5,718 nucleotides of DNA from Geofilum sp964396555 (GTDB lineage: Bacteria > Bacteroidota > Bacteroidia > Bacteroidales > Marinilabiliaceae): positions 1 through 5,718 of the forward strand of contig CAYNFX010000109.1 in the NCBI GenBank assembly GCA_964396555.1, written 5' to 3'. The position numbers and the translations under genes were made by a program. Numbering within the stretch: the first letter of the stretch is position 1; each line of letters starts with the position of its first letter. A model generated the notes under the pieces. It saw nothing but the letters and a program-made list of their open reading frames with translations, searched no databases and was not told the origin of the DNA. Positions 1 to 5,718 of this stretch are shown here, piece after piece.

Positions 1-1391
1 TAAACACACTAATTCCACGCCATTCTCCCCTTATGAACAGGATAGACTTTGTAGGCAATGCAATCTTTATCCCATTCTTCCTGATTGGAGTTGGTATGCT
101 CATTGATTACAGAGCCTTTACAGACAAGCATAACCTGTTTATAGCTATTATAATGACTGTAGTAGCAATGCTTGGAAAATACACTGCTGCAATTATTACC
201 AGACGTTCTTTCAAGTTTACCAGCGATGAAGGAACCCTTATTTTTGGACTTACCAACTCACAGGCCGCCGCAACACTTGCCGCTGTCCTTATAGGTTACA
301 ACATAATCCTTGGATATAATTATGCCGGACAACCTATACGACTGTTGAGTGACGCAATACTCAACGGCACAGTAATTATGATACTTGTTACATGTACTGT
401 TGCATCCTTCGCAACGCAAAGGGCTGCACATAGAATTGCATCCTCAGATCAGGCATTAATGCAACCTGAAGACATAACCGAGAGAATACTAATACCAGTA
501 AGCAATCCAAATACCGTTGAGGAACTTGTAAACTTCAGCCTTTTACTTAAATCTTCGAGAAACAATAACGGAATTGTTGCCCTTAGCGTAGTACCAATAG
601 GCACAAATGACCCTGATGCGGGAAACAAGGCGCGAAAACTCCTTGACAGGGCAGCTGAGGCAGGCGCGGCAGCAGATGTTAACCTCAAGACCTCATTGCG
701 CTATAATGATAATCCGGTAAGAGGAATCACCCATGTACTCCAGGAAAAGAAAATTACAGACCTGTTACTGGGTTTGCATGACCGCAAGGGCTTATCCGAT
801 TCTTTCCTGGGAACCGTTACGCAAAACATACTGTCCAACACAAATATAACTACTTATATCTATCACCCACATCAGCCCATTGCCACTGTAAGGCGTCACT
901 TCGTGCTGATACCCGAGAATGCGGAGATGGAAACAGGCTTCCCCTTCTGGCTGGCCAAGATATGGAATCTGGCACTTAATACCGGTGCAACTGTAGTGTT
1001 TTATGCCGGAAACGATACGCTAAAATTCCTAAGAAACATTCAGCTTCTCCATCCCATAAAGGTCGAGTTTAATGAGCTAAAAAGCTGGAATCACCTCCTT
1101 GGAGTCAGGAAAAGAATCAAAACAGACGATAATGTGATAATCGTGCTAAGCCGCGAGAACCTTCCATCGTACAACAGTTCGATGGCCTACATTCCAGCCT
1201 ATATCAACAAGTATCTAAGCAACAATAACTTCCTGCTGATTTACCCGTCGCAGCTCGACCTTGAAGACGAGAAAGTAGACCTTACCTACCCGTCACTGAT
1301 TGAAACCATAGAAAAGATTGACGGAATTGGTAAGACCCTTGCGTCCTTGTTCAGGAAGTCCCGGTCAAAAGAGCAGCCACCTCTTCCCTAA
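1..1391 (+). CDS. Cation:proton antiporter (CPA2/Kef-like) with C-terminal USP-like domains, 5'-truncated
   Basis: This is the C-terminal part of an inner-membrane monovalent cation/H+ antiporter. The frame is open to the left edge; the residues before the Met codon at base 33 (…IPRHSPL) continue the same protein, so that Met is internal and the true start lies outside. About 462 codons are visible. Counting from the codon at base 3, hydrophobic segments lie near residues 17-35 (NAIFIPFFLIGVGMLID), 44-66, 78-104 (containing LTNSQAAATLAAVLIGYN) and 114-137. These are the last helices of the exchanger domain. A soluble tail follows, with two alpha/beta modules, near 158-290 (starts ERILIPVSNP) and 297-450 (starts RRHFVLIPENAEM). 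They resemble the universal stress protein domains found on Bacteroidota antiporters, which probably sense nucleotide or energy state. Family full length is around 700 residues, so roughly a third is missing. The 3' end overlaps the convergent AraC gene. The transported ion (Na+ or K+) cannot be read from this part. Confidence 0.88.
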   Translation, partial: NTLIPRHSPLMNRIDFVGNAIFIPFFLIGVGMLIDYRAFTDKHNLFIAIIMTVVAMLGKYTAAIITRRSFKFTSDEGTLIFGLTNSQAAATLAAVLIGYNIILGYNYAGQPIRLLSDAILNGTVIMILVTCTVASFATQRAAHRIASSDQALMQPEDITERILIPVSNPNTVEELVNFSLLLKSSRNNNGIVALSVVPIGTNDPDAGNKARKLLDRAAEAGAAADVNLKTSLRYNDNPVRGITHVLQEKKITDLLLGLHDRKGLSDSFLGTVTQNILSNTNITTYIYHPHQPIATVRRHFVLIPENAEMETGFPFWLAKIWNLALNTGATVVFYAGNDTLKFLRNIQLLHPIKVEFNELKSWNHLLGVRKRIKTDDNVIIVLSRENLPSYNSSMAYIPAYINKYLSNNNFLLIYPSQLDLEDEKVDLTYPSLIETIEKIDGIGKTLASLFRKSRSKEQPPLP

Positions 1392-2190
1392 ACTCTGAAG
1401 GTGTTTTTCCTGTTTTTATCCTGAAAACCCTTGTAAAATAGGACTTATCATTGTATCCAAGTTCAAAGCCTATCTCAGAAACCGATTTGGATGTATGGGC
1501 CAACAGTTTTTTGGCTTCTGTCAGCTTACGGGTCTCTATCAGCTCCGAAACGCTACGATTCATTATCCTATGACAAATCAGGTTGAGATTTCGGGAGGAC
1601 ATAAACAGTTTCTCAGCATAAAAGTCCACGTTGAGCGGTCTTCTAAAATTATCTTCAAGAATTCGAAGGAAGGCCGTAAAAGTTTCATTCTGAATCTTAG
1701 GCTCATTCTGCTCTTTGTCTGCCACCCTTTGCTTTTCGGCTTCGATCATAAGAAAAAGGGCACTAAGCAGGTGGCGCACGACCGAGAGGTCGGGCGCACT
1801 ATTCTTCATCTCAGACTCGATAAGGCTGCATAACAGCCCCAGGCGGTTAAAGCATTCACCAAATTCCAGAGTAATATTTGGCTTTTGCATAAAGCTTTGA
1901 TAATGCTGAAATATTGTATCTGCAATAAACTCACTTTTGAATCTGATTACCCACATATCAAACTCGTCATTGATAAGTCTGAGAGTCAGTTTATGAGGTT
2001 GTCCTTTGGCCACAAAGGCAACTAGTGGAGCCTCTGCAAGAGTCAGCTCACAGTTGATTGTATGCTCAACACCTCCTTTTATTCCAACTATCAACTCTTC
2101 AAAGTCATGTACATGGACATTGTACGTGGACTCTGCTATCCTAAGAGCCTCTTCCTTATCTACCTTCCAAATACTGAACAATGAATCCAT
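1351..2190 (-). CDS. AraC-family transcriptional regulator, divergent from the esterase/xylanase operon
   Basis: A one-component cytoplasmic regulator of 279 residues, the usual AraC/XylS length. The N-terminal half looks like a cupin-type ligand-binding domain: HVHDFEELIVGIKGGVEHT near residues 26-44, then AKGQPHKLTL, as in family members that bind small molecules. The C-terminal ~100 residues (about 172-269) form the double helix-turn-helix domain. HTH1 lies in NVDFYAEKLFMSSRNLNLI; HTH2 lies in SVSEIGFELGYNDKSYFTR, followed by the family hallmark FRIKTGKTPSEFR. I chose the ATG at 2190. An in-frame TTG at 2208 would add six residues (MKTSDF), and neither start has a ribosome site that decides it. 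The stop (TGA) lies inside the antiporter's 3' end. Head-to-head placement with the esterase gene suggests it activates that operon, and perhaps itself, in response to a sugar or aromatic cue. The ligand is not readable from sequence. Confidence 0.9.
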   Translation of the reverse strand: MDSLFSIWKVDKEEALRIAESTYNVHVHDFEELIVGIKGGVEHTINCELTLAEAPLVAFVAKGQPHKLTLRLINDEFDMWVIRFKSEFIADTIFQHYQSFMQKPNITLEFGECFNRLGLLCSLIESEMKNSAPDLSVVRHLLSALFLMIEAEKQRVADKEQNEPKIQNETFTAFLRILEDNFRRPLNVDFYAEKLFMSSRNLNLICHRIMNRSVSELIETRKLTEAKKLLAHTSKSVSEIGFELGYNDKSYFTRVFRIKTGKTPSEFREEVAALLTGTS

Positions 2191-2222
2191 AAAATCAGAA
2201 GTTTTCAAAACAGATTTTAACT

Positions 2223-2263
2223 ATAACATATAATAACACGGCAATTTGCTTTCAATAATCGCC
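2223..2263. promoter_or_regulatory. Candidate operator elements in the divergent intergenic region
   Basis: Two weak repeat elements lie between the AraC gene and the operon promoter. ATAACA occurs at 2223-2228 and again at 2233-2238, a 10-bp (one helical turn) direct repeat like the tandem half-sites used by AraC proteins. GGCAATT (2240-2246) and AATCGCC (2257-2263) form an imperfect inverted repeat, 6 of 7 positions matching, with a 10-bp spacer; its left arm touches the possible -33 box. Either could bind the regulator, but such short matches arise by chance in AT-rich DNA. Only their placement makes them worth recording. Confidence 0.22.
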
Positions 2264-2280
2264 ATCATTCCATAATTTTG
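2245..2280 (+). promoter_or_regulatory. Bacteroidota-type promoter of the esterase/xylanase operon
   Basis: The -7 box TAATTTTG (2273-2280) matches the Bacteroides consensus TAnnTTTG exactly. For the -33 element, TTTG at 2245-2248 lies 24 bp upstream, a little longer than usual. A weaker TTTC at 2250-2253 gives the more typical 19-bp spacing. Transcription would start around 2286-2290, leaving a leader of roughly 25 nt before the ATG at 2313. That leader (AT-rich, no Shine-Dalgarno) fits translation initiation in this phylum. The suboptimal -33 region would suit a promoter that needs an activator such as the divergent AraC protein; this last point is inference. Confidence 0.55.
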
Positions 2281-2312
2281 AAGTTCTTACAAATTAATCA
2301 AAATCGTTAACA

Positions 2313-3269
2313 ATGAATTACAGATCCAAATCTTTGTTCTCTATTTTAGCTTCAGGCCTTGCTTTGTTCTTTGCCTTTGAAGCATCAGCCCAAGACGGCA
2401 CCATTTACCCTATGGATAGGCCGGAAGAGCCCAATGCCATCATCCTCGGAACAGGAGGAGTTGAAGGCCAAACGGCTGAAGAATCATGGTTTATGCAATG
2501 GGGCGACCCAATGGCTCGTAACATTACTACTGCCACTCTCACCCCCTTCCTTCCTGATCCTGCAAAAGCCAACGGCGCTGCTGTAATTGTGACTCCTGGC
2601 GGAGGTTTCAGGTGGTTGTCAATGGGTAACGAAGGCTGGGAAGTTGCTCAGGCCCTTGCTGACCAAGGTATAGCTGCATTTGTACTTAAGTACAGGCTTT
2701 TCCCAACCCCTGAGTCAGTTGAGGAATTTACAGAAACTATGAACAGAACATTCGCTGATGCTACTCCTAAAGAAGAAACTGCTGGTGAACGCCCTACTCC
2801 TCCCCCGGCACGACCTGCAGGTCCTATGCGTTTCTTCCAATTGGATGATGCTGAAGCAGCCTATAAGCTAATCGTTGAAAGAGCTGACGAATGGGGTGTT
2901 GACACCAACCGTATCGGTATGATCGGTTTCTCAGCCGGTGCAATGCTGACAATGCAATGTGCACTCAACTCAGAAGTTATGAAGCTTGCCTTCATCGGTC
3001 CTATCTACGGAAACATGGGAGAGGTTCAGGTCCCTGAGAATGCACCTTATATGTTTAACGTAATTGCTACTGACGACTTCCTCTTCAATGGCAAGACTGG
3101 TGTTATCGAGTCTTGGTACAAGGCAGGCATTCCTGTTGAGTTCCACTTATATCAAAATGGTGGTCACGGTTTTGGTCTGGGCAACCCCGACAAGACAAGC
3201 AACCGTTGGTTTGATGCATTCATTTACTGGTTGGACGTAAATAATTTCCTCAAGAATGAAAAGAATTAG
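2313..3269 (+). CDS. Exported alpha/beta-hydrolase esterase (BD-FAE/acetyl-esterase-like)
   Basis: A secreted serine esterase of 318 residues, first gene of the operon. It has a Sec signal peptide (hydrophobic core LFSILASGLALFFAF, likely cut at ASA-26/Q27), with no lipobox and no C-terminal sorting domain, so the mature enzyme is probably periplasmic. The alpha/beta-hydrolase fold is supported by the oxyanion loop TPGGGFRWLS (94-103), the nucleophile elbow GFSAGA (205-210, Ser207), a likely acid in ATDDF (Asp254 or Asp255) and the catalytic His285 in NGGHGFG. PGGGF and GxSAGA together are typical of the carbohydrate-esterase-like hydrolases often found in polysaccharide loci and misnamed xylanases. 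Residues ~135-170 carry a Pro/Glu-rich insert (TPPPARPAGP) between core strands, probably a flexible cap. Likely substrates are acetyl or other small ester groups on xylan or xylo-oligosaccharides, inferred from the GH11 gene downstream. The next gene starts inside its last codons, which implies translational coupling. Confidence 0.88.
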   Translation: MNYRSKSLFSILASGLALFFAFEASAQDGTIYPMDRPEEPNAIILGTGGVEGQTAEESWFMQWGDPMARNITTATLTPFLPDPAKANGAAVIVTPGGGFRWLSMGNEGWEVAQALADQGIAAFVLKYRLFPTPESVEEFTETMNRTFADATPKEETAGERPTPPPARPAGPMRFFQLDDAEAAYKLIVERADEWGVDTNRIGMIGFSAGAMLTMQCALNSEVMKLAFIGPIYGNMGEVQVPENAPYMFNVIATDDFLFNGKTGVIESWYKAGIPVEFHLYQNGGHGFGLGNPDKTSNRWFDAFIYWLDVNNFLKNEKN

Positions 3270-4818
3270 TACAATAGTGATAACCCTTTTGCTTGCAATA
3301 GGGTTATTCTCCTGTGTTACAAAAGAAAAGCCGGCTGCAGAACCTGTAGTTGACACTACTCACGGTACCATCAGCGGTTATATAAAAGATGGAGTCTATA
3401 CCTTCAAGGGCATACCATATGCACAGGCAGAGCGCTTCATGCCTCCACAGAATCCTGTTGCCTGGGAAGGCATCAGGGAGTGCACCACTTTTGGTCCTAT
3501 CGCAATGCAGGTCAACAGTTGGTCGCCTGACTCTGTAATGAACGAAAAGGATCTTTTTACTGTAAACGTATGGACACAGGGCATCAATGACGGCAAGAAA
3601 CGAGCTGTAATGCTCTGGCTTCATGGCGGAGGCTTTGCCTTTGGAGCAAGTGATGATCCTATTTCTGATGGTCATATGCTGGCCCTTAACGAGGACGTGG
3701 TCCTTGTTTCTATCAACCACCGCCTGAACATTCTGGGCTTCCTCGACCTGTCTGATTTTGGTGCCGAATACAAGTATTCAGGAAACGTAGGAATGCTAGA
3801 CATCATCAAAGCCATGGAATGGGTCAGAGATAATGTAGCAACCTTTGGTGGTGATCCGGCCAATGTAACAATCCTTGGCGAATCTGGCGGAGGTGGTAAG
3901 GTTGGAACTCTTATGTGTATGCCCCCAGCAAAAGGCCTGTTTCACAAAGCAATCATCCAGAGTGGCACCTTGCTGAACGTTATGGATAAGGAAGCATCAG
4001 CAGCATTGGGAAAGGCCGTTTTGGAAGCTGCAGGCTTAACTCCTGAACAGGTAAAAGGATTGGATACTATACCATACAAAAGGCTTGTAGAAATCGGGAA
4101 TGAAGCAATGCGTAATTCCGTAGGAATTCGCAGACCTGGTTCGAGCCGGATGTTTGGATTCGGACCTACTCCTGATGGAGAAGTTTTGCTTCAACAACCT
4201 TTTTCACCTAACTTTGCGGATATTTCTTCAGACATACCTCTGCTGATAGGTTCAACTCTTAATGAGATGATGCCTGTTGCCTATGGTGAGAAGGAAATGA
4301 CAGAAGAACAGGCTCGTGAAAGGCTGCTGCCCTTGTATGCTGAGGATACTGACAAGTTTATCGAACTGTACAAGCAGACATACTCTGATTATATTCCGCA
4401 GGATCTGTTGTCTATTGACAGAGTATTCAGGCCACTTACAATTGAAGTAGCCGATGTCCGCAGTTCTACAGCCAATGCTCCAACCTATGTGTATTTGCTA
4501 AAATGGAAAAGCCCGGTAGATGATGGCACCAAAGGATCCTTCCACGGAATGGATATTCCATTGGCTTTCAATAATATTGAGCTGGGCAAACACTGGACAG
4601 GCGACACCCAAGAATCTGTTGCACTAGCTGCAACGATGAGTAAGGTCTGGGCCAATTTTGCCAAAACTGGCAATCCCAATGCCGAAGGAGTTGTTCCTGC
4701 ATGGAAAGCATATAGCAGCGAGAATGGCGAGACGATGATATTCGACTCTGAATGCAGAATTGCTAATAATCACGACAGGGAACTGATGATGTTGATAAAG
4801 GCGCGATTCTTTAATTAG
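3256..4818 (+). CDS. Type-B carboxylesterase lipoprotein (para-nitrobenzyl-esterase-like)
   Basis: A 520-residue serine hydrolase of the carboxylesterase type-B (COesterase) family, of usual bacterial length. The N-terminus is a lipoprotein signal with lipobox LFSC, lipidated Cys20. This fixes the ATG at 3256, which overlaps the upstream gene by 14 bp. The type-B signature spans about 197-213 (FGGDPANVTILGESGGG), with nucleophile Ser210. The oxyanion loop is HGGGF (123-127). The acid is probably Glu337 in STLNEM, and the base is His430 in FHGMDIPLAF. GESGGGGK replaces the commoner GESAGG or GESAGA. The cysteines often seen in the N-terminal FGPxCxQ and SEDCL motifs are absent (here FGPIAMQ and NEKDLF). 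The family cleaves diverse carboxylic esters. Beside a xylanase, a role on acetyl or feruloyl esters of hemicellulose fragments is plausible but not shown by sequence. The residues after Cys20 (VTKEKP) do not form an obvious acidic surface-export signal. Confidence 0.93.
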   Translation: MKRISTIVITLLLAIGLFSCVTKEKPAAEPVVDTTHGTISGYIKDGVYTFKGIPYAQAERFMPPQNPVAWEGIRECTTFGPIAMQVNSWSPDSVMNEKDLFTVNVWTQGINDGKKRAVMLWLHGGGFAFGASDDPISDGHMLALNEDVVLVSINHRLNILGFLDLSDFGAEYKYSGNVGMLDIIKAMEWVRDNVATFGGDPANVTILGESGGGGKVGTLMCMPPAKGLFHKAIIQSGTLLNVMDKEASAALGKAVLEAAGLTPEQVKGLDTIPYKRLVEIGNEAMRNSVGIRRPGSSRMFGFGPTPDGEVLLQQPFSPNFADISSDIPLLIGSTLNEMMPVAYGEKEMTEEQARERLLPLYAEDTDKFIELYKQTYSDYIPQDLLSIDRVFRPLTIEVADVRSSTANAPTYVYLLKWKSPVDDGTKGSFHGMDIPLAFNNIELGKHWTGDTQESVALAATMSKVWANFAKTGNPNAEGVVPAWKAYSSENGETMIFDSECRIANNHDRELMMLIKARFFN

Positions 4819-4824
4819 CTAACT

Positions 4825-4855
4825 GATTAAGCCTTGCTTTCTGCAGGGCTTAATC
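4825..4855 (+). other. Intercistronic hairpin between carboxylesterase and xylanase genes
   Basis: GATTAAGCCTTGC (4825-4837) pairs along its whole 13 bp with GCAGGGCTTAATC (4843-4855), with one T-G wobble and a TTTCT loop. It begins 6 bases after the carboxylesterase stop and ends 20 bases before the xylanase ATG. The downstream sequence (CTTAAAACTATTATTTT) is AT-rich but has no clean T-run directly at the stem, so full termination is doubtful. A partial terminator or an mRNA-stabilising or processing stem that sets the xylanase:esterase ratio is the likelier role. I see no promoter with a usable start site between it and the xylanase. Confidence 0.6.
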
Positions 4856-4875
4856 CTTAAAACTATTATTTTGAA

Positions 4876-5622
4876 ATGAGGATTTTGGGAATTTTGGTGT
4901 TGGTTACGGCTCTTATCGCCGGATGCGGATCAAATGCAAATTCAGGGGCAAAGGACCCTGAGAAAGCGGTAGCAACAGTAACGTACTGTTCTGATCCTGA
5001 CAATGAACAGCATAAAGGTATTAGGGACGGTTATTCCTTTGAGCTTTGGAATCAATATGGTAAAGGGGATGCTTGTCTGACACTGGGAGAAGGTGCACTC
5101 TTCAAAGGACATTGGAATGGTATCGAAAACTACCTTGCCAGAAGAGGGTATTCCTATGACAATACAAAGCATCATAAGGAGATAGGCCGGTTTTCAAGCA
5201 AGTACAATTGCATTTATGAACCCGGCACCGAATCCGGCAACTCTTACCTGTCTATCTATGGATGGACAGTAGATCCACTAATTGAGTTTTACATTGTTGA
5301 AGACTGGCGACGCTGGATACCTTCAATGGCTGAAGGTACAGAAAACATGGGCAGTTTTGAGGTAGATGGAAGCATCTATGACGTTTATGTCAGTCTCCGC
5401 GAGAATCAACCGTCAATTCAAGGACAGCAAACCTTCAAGCAATATTTCAGCATTCGCAGGGATGTACGAAACAAAGGAAACATAGATATCTCAGCACACT
5501 TTGATTTCTGGGAATCTCTGGGCATGGACCTAGGGAAATTTTACGAAGTCACATTTGTTGTGGAAGGATATCGCAGTAATGGGACCTTTGAATTTACCGA
5601 ACTTGAAATAAATGTGGAATAA
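4876..5622 (+). CDS. GH11 endo-1,4-beta-xylanase lipoprotein
   Basis: An endo-xylanase that cleaves beta-1,4 bonds in the xylan backbone with retention. The 248 residues start with a lipoprotein signal (lipobox IAGC, Cys17), a short polar linker, then a single GH11 jelly-roll domain from about 35 to the end; no carbohydrate-binding or sorting module. Hallmarks in order: GYSFELWN (Trp58), NYLARRG (85-91), YLSIYGW (124-130), PLIEFYIVE with nucleophile Glu137 and Tyr139, YDVYVSLRENQPSI with Arg175 and the thumb tip Pro179-Ser180-Ile181, TFKQYFSIRR (Gln189), HFDFW, GMDLG, and VEGYRSNG with acid/base Glu230. All key residues of the Bacillus circulans xylanase model have counterparts. ARRG, KQYFS and LGxxYEV recall, from memory, the rumen Fibrobacter/fungal GH11 branch. 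Asn85 sits where Asn rather than Asp accompanies a neutral-to-alkaline optimum. The start is fixed by the signal peptide; there is no Shine-Dalgarno sequence. Last gene of the operon, before a strong terminator. Confidence 0.93.
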   Translation: MRILGILVLVTALIAGCGSNANSGAKDPEKAVATVTYCSDPDNEQHKGIRDGYSFELWNQYGKGDACLTLGEGALFKGHWNGIENYLARRGYSYDNTKHHKEIGRFSSKYNCIYEPGTESGNSYLSIYGWTVDPLIEFYIVEDWRRWIPSMAEGTENMGSFEVDGSIYDVYVSLRENQPSIQGQQTFKQYFSIRRDVRNKGNIDISAHFDFWESLGMDLGKFYEVTFVVEGYRSNGTFEFTELEINVE

Positions 5623-5639
5623 CCCTATTATATTTAGTT

Positions 5640-5678
5640 ATAAAGCCCTGGGCTCAGCAGAGTCCAGGGCTTTATTTT
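5640..5678 (+). terminator. Rho-independent terminator of the operon
   Basis: A 16-bp stem, 5640-5655 (ATAAAGCCCTGGGCTC) pairing with 5660-5675, closes on an AGCA tetraloop. The only imperfection is one G-T wobble (5652/5663). The GC-rich core ends in CTTTATTTT, giving a T-rich tail through 5678. It starts 17 bases after the xylanase stop, so it should end the transcript begun at about 2287. The A-rich left flank could also give some termination of leftward transcription. Confidence 0.88.
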
Positions 5679-5718
5679 AAAATTACTACAAGACAACGAA
5701 AAGGCCCCGCTTTCCAAG

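Noticed and set aside
33..35. ATG at 33 as the start of the antiporter
   Set aside because: The frame is open upstream to the edge and the preceding residues (IPRHSPL) fit the family. The ATG lies within the membrane domain, so it is an internal methionine of a truncated gene.
449..688. 79-codon minus-strand frame, and a similar one at 4942-5175
   Set aside because: Antisense to the antiporter and GH11 genes respectively; composition looks like a reverse reading of coding DNA.
1495..1833. 112-codon plus-strand reading frame, plus shorter ones at 1715-1900 and 2006-2233
   Set aside because: They lie antisense to the AraC gene, whose protein is a clear family member; their translations show no recognisable domain.
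2191..2312. Promoter for the AraC gene on the minus strand
   Set aside because: I looked for TAnnTTTG with an upstream TTTG reading leftward. Near matches exist in the AT-rich DNA but none is exact with proper spacing, so none is called.
3304..3720. 138-codon minus-strand reading frame, plus smaller minus-strand frames at 3147-3356, 3396-3596, 3672-3863 and 4485-4679
   Set aside because: Antisense to the well-supported esterase genes, no family features, Cys/His-rich translation typical of shadow frames.
4864..4873. TATTATTTTG before the xylanase as a -7 promoter box
   Set aside because: It does not match TAnnTTTG in register, and transcription would begin at or after the ATG at 4876, so it could not serve this gene's normal start.
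5696..5718. AAAAGGCCCCGCTTT near the right edge as part of another hairpin, perhaps a terminator of a leftward downstream gene
   Set aside because: Only one possible arm is visible before the window ends; internal pairing is only about 4 bp.
1..5718. CRISPR array, tRNA or rRNA genes, insertion sequence ends, defence system or toxin-antitoxin pair
   Set aside because: No spaced repeats, cloverleaf sequence, transposase or terminal inverted repeats, or defence-type domain was seen on either strand. All sizeable frames are accounted for by metabolic or transport genes.

Overview
The window reads as chromosomal DNA of a member of the Bacteroidota, probably an anaerobic or gut-type Bacteroidales relative, although the order is inferred. 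Three things support this. None of the gene starts has a clear Shine-Dalgarno sequence. A TAnnTTTG-type -7 promoter box precedes the main operon. The protein types (antiporter with a USP-like tail, short lipoprotein signals, paired esterases beside a xylanase) are typical of the phylum.

Layout, left to right. Bases 1-1391 (+) hold the 3' part of a Kef/NhaA-like cation:proton antiporter with a soluble tail of two universal-stress-protein-like modules; its frame is open to the left edge, so the gene begins outside the window. Its end overlaps, tail to tail by 41 bp, an AraC-family regulator on the minus strand (1351-2190, or to 2208 with a TTG start). A short divergent intergenic region (about 2191-2312) carries a good promoter for the rightward genes and some weak repeat elements.

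Bases 2313-5622 (+) form a three-gene operon: an exported alpha/beta-hydrolase esterase, a type-B carboxylesterase lipoprotein that overlaps it by 14 bp, and a GH11 endo-1,4-beta-xylanase lipoprotein. A perfect 13-bp hairpin lies between the second and third genes. A strong 16-bp hairpin with a T-rich tail (5640-5678) ends the operon. No stretch longer than 300 bases lacks a gene.

Working model (inference): the locus is a compact hemicellulose module. GH11 cuts the xylan backbone, the two esterases remove ester side groups (acetyl or hydroxycinnamoyl) that block it, and the divergent AraC protein switches the operon on in response to a sugar or related metabolite. No SusC/SusD pair, hybrid two-component sensor or sugar transporter is visible here. 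The antiporter looks like an unrelated neighbour.
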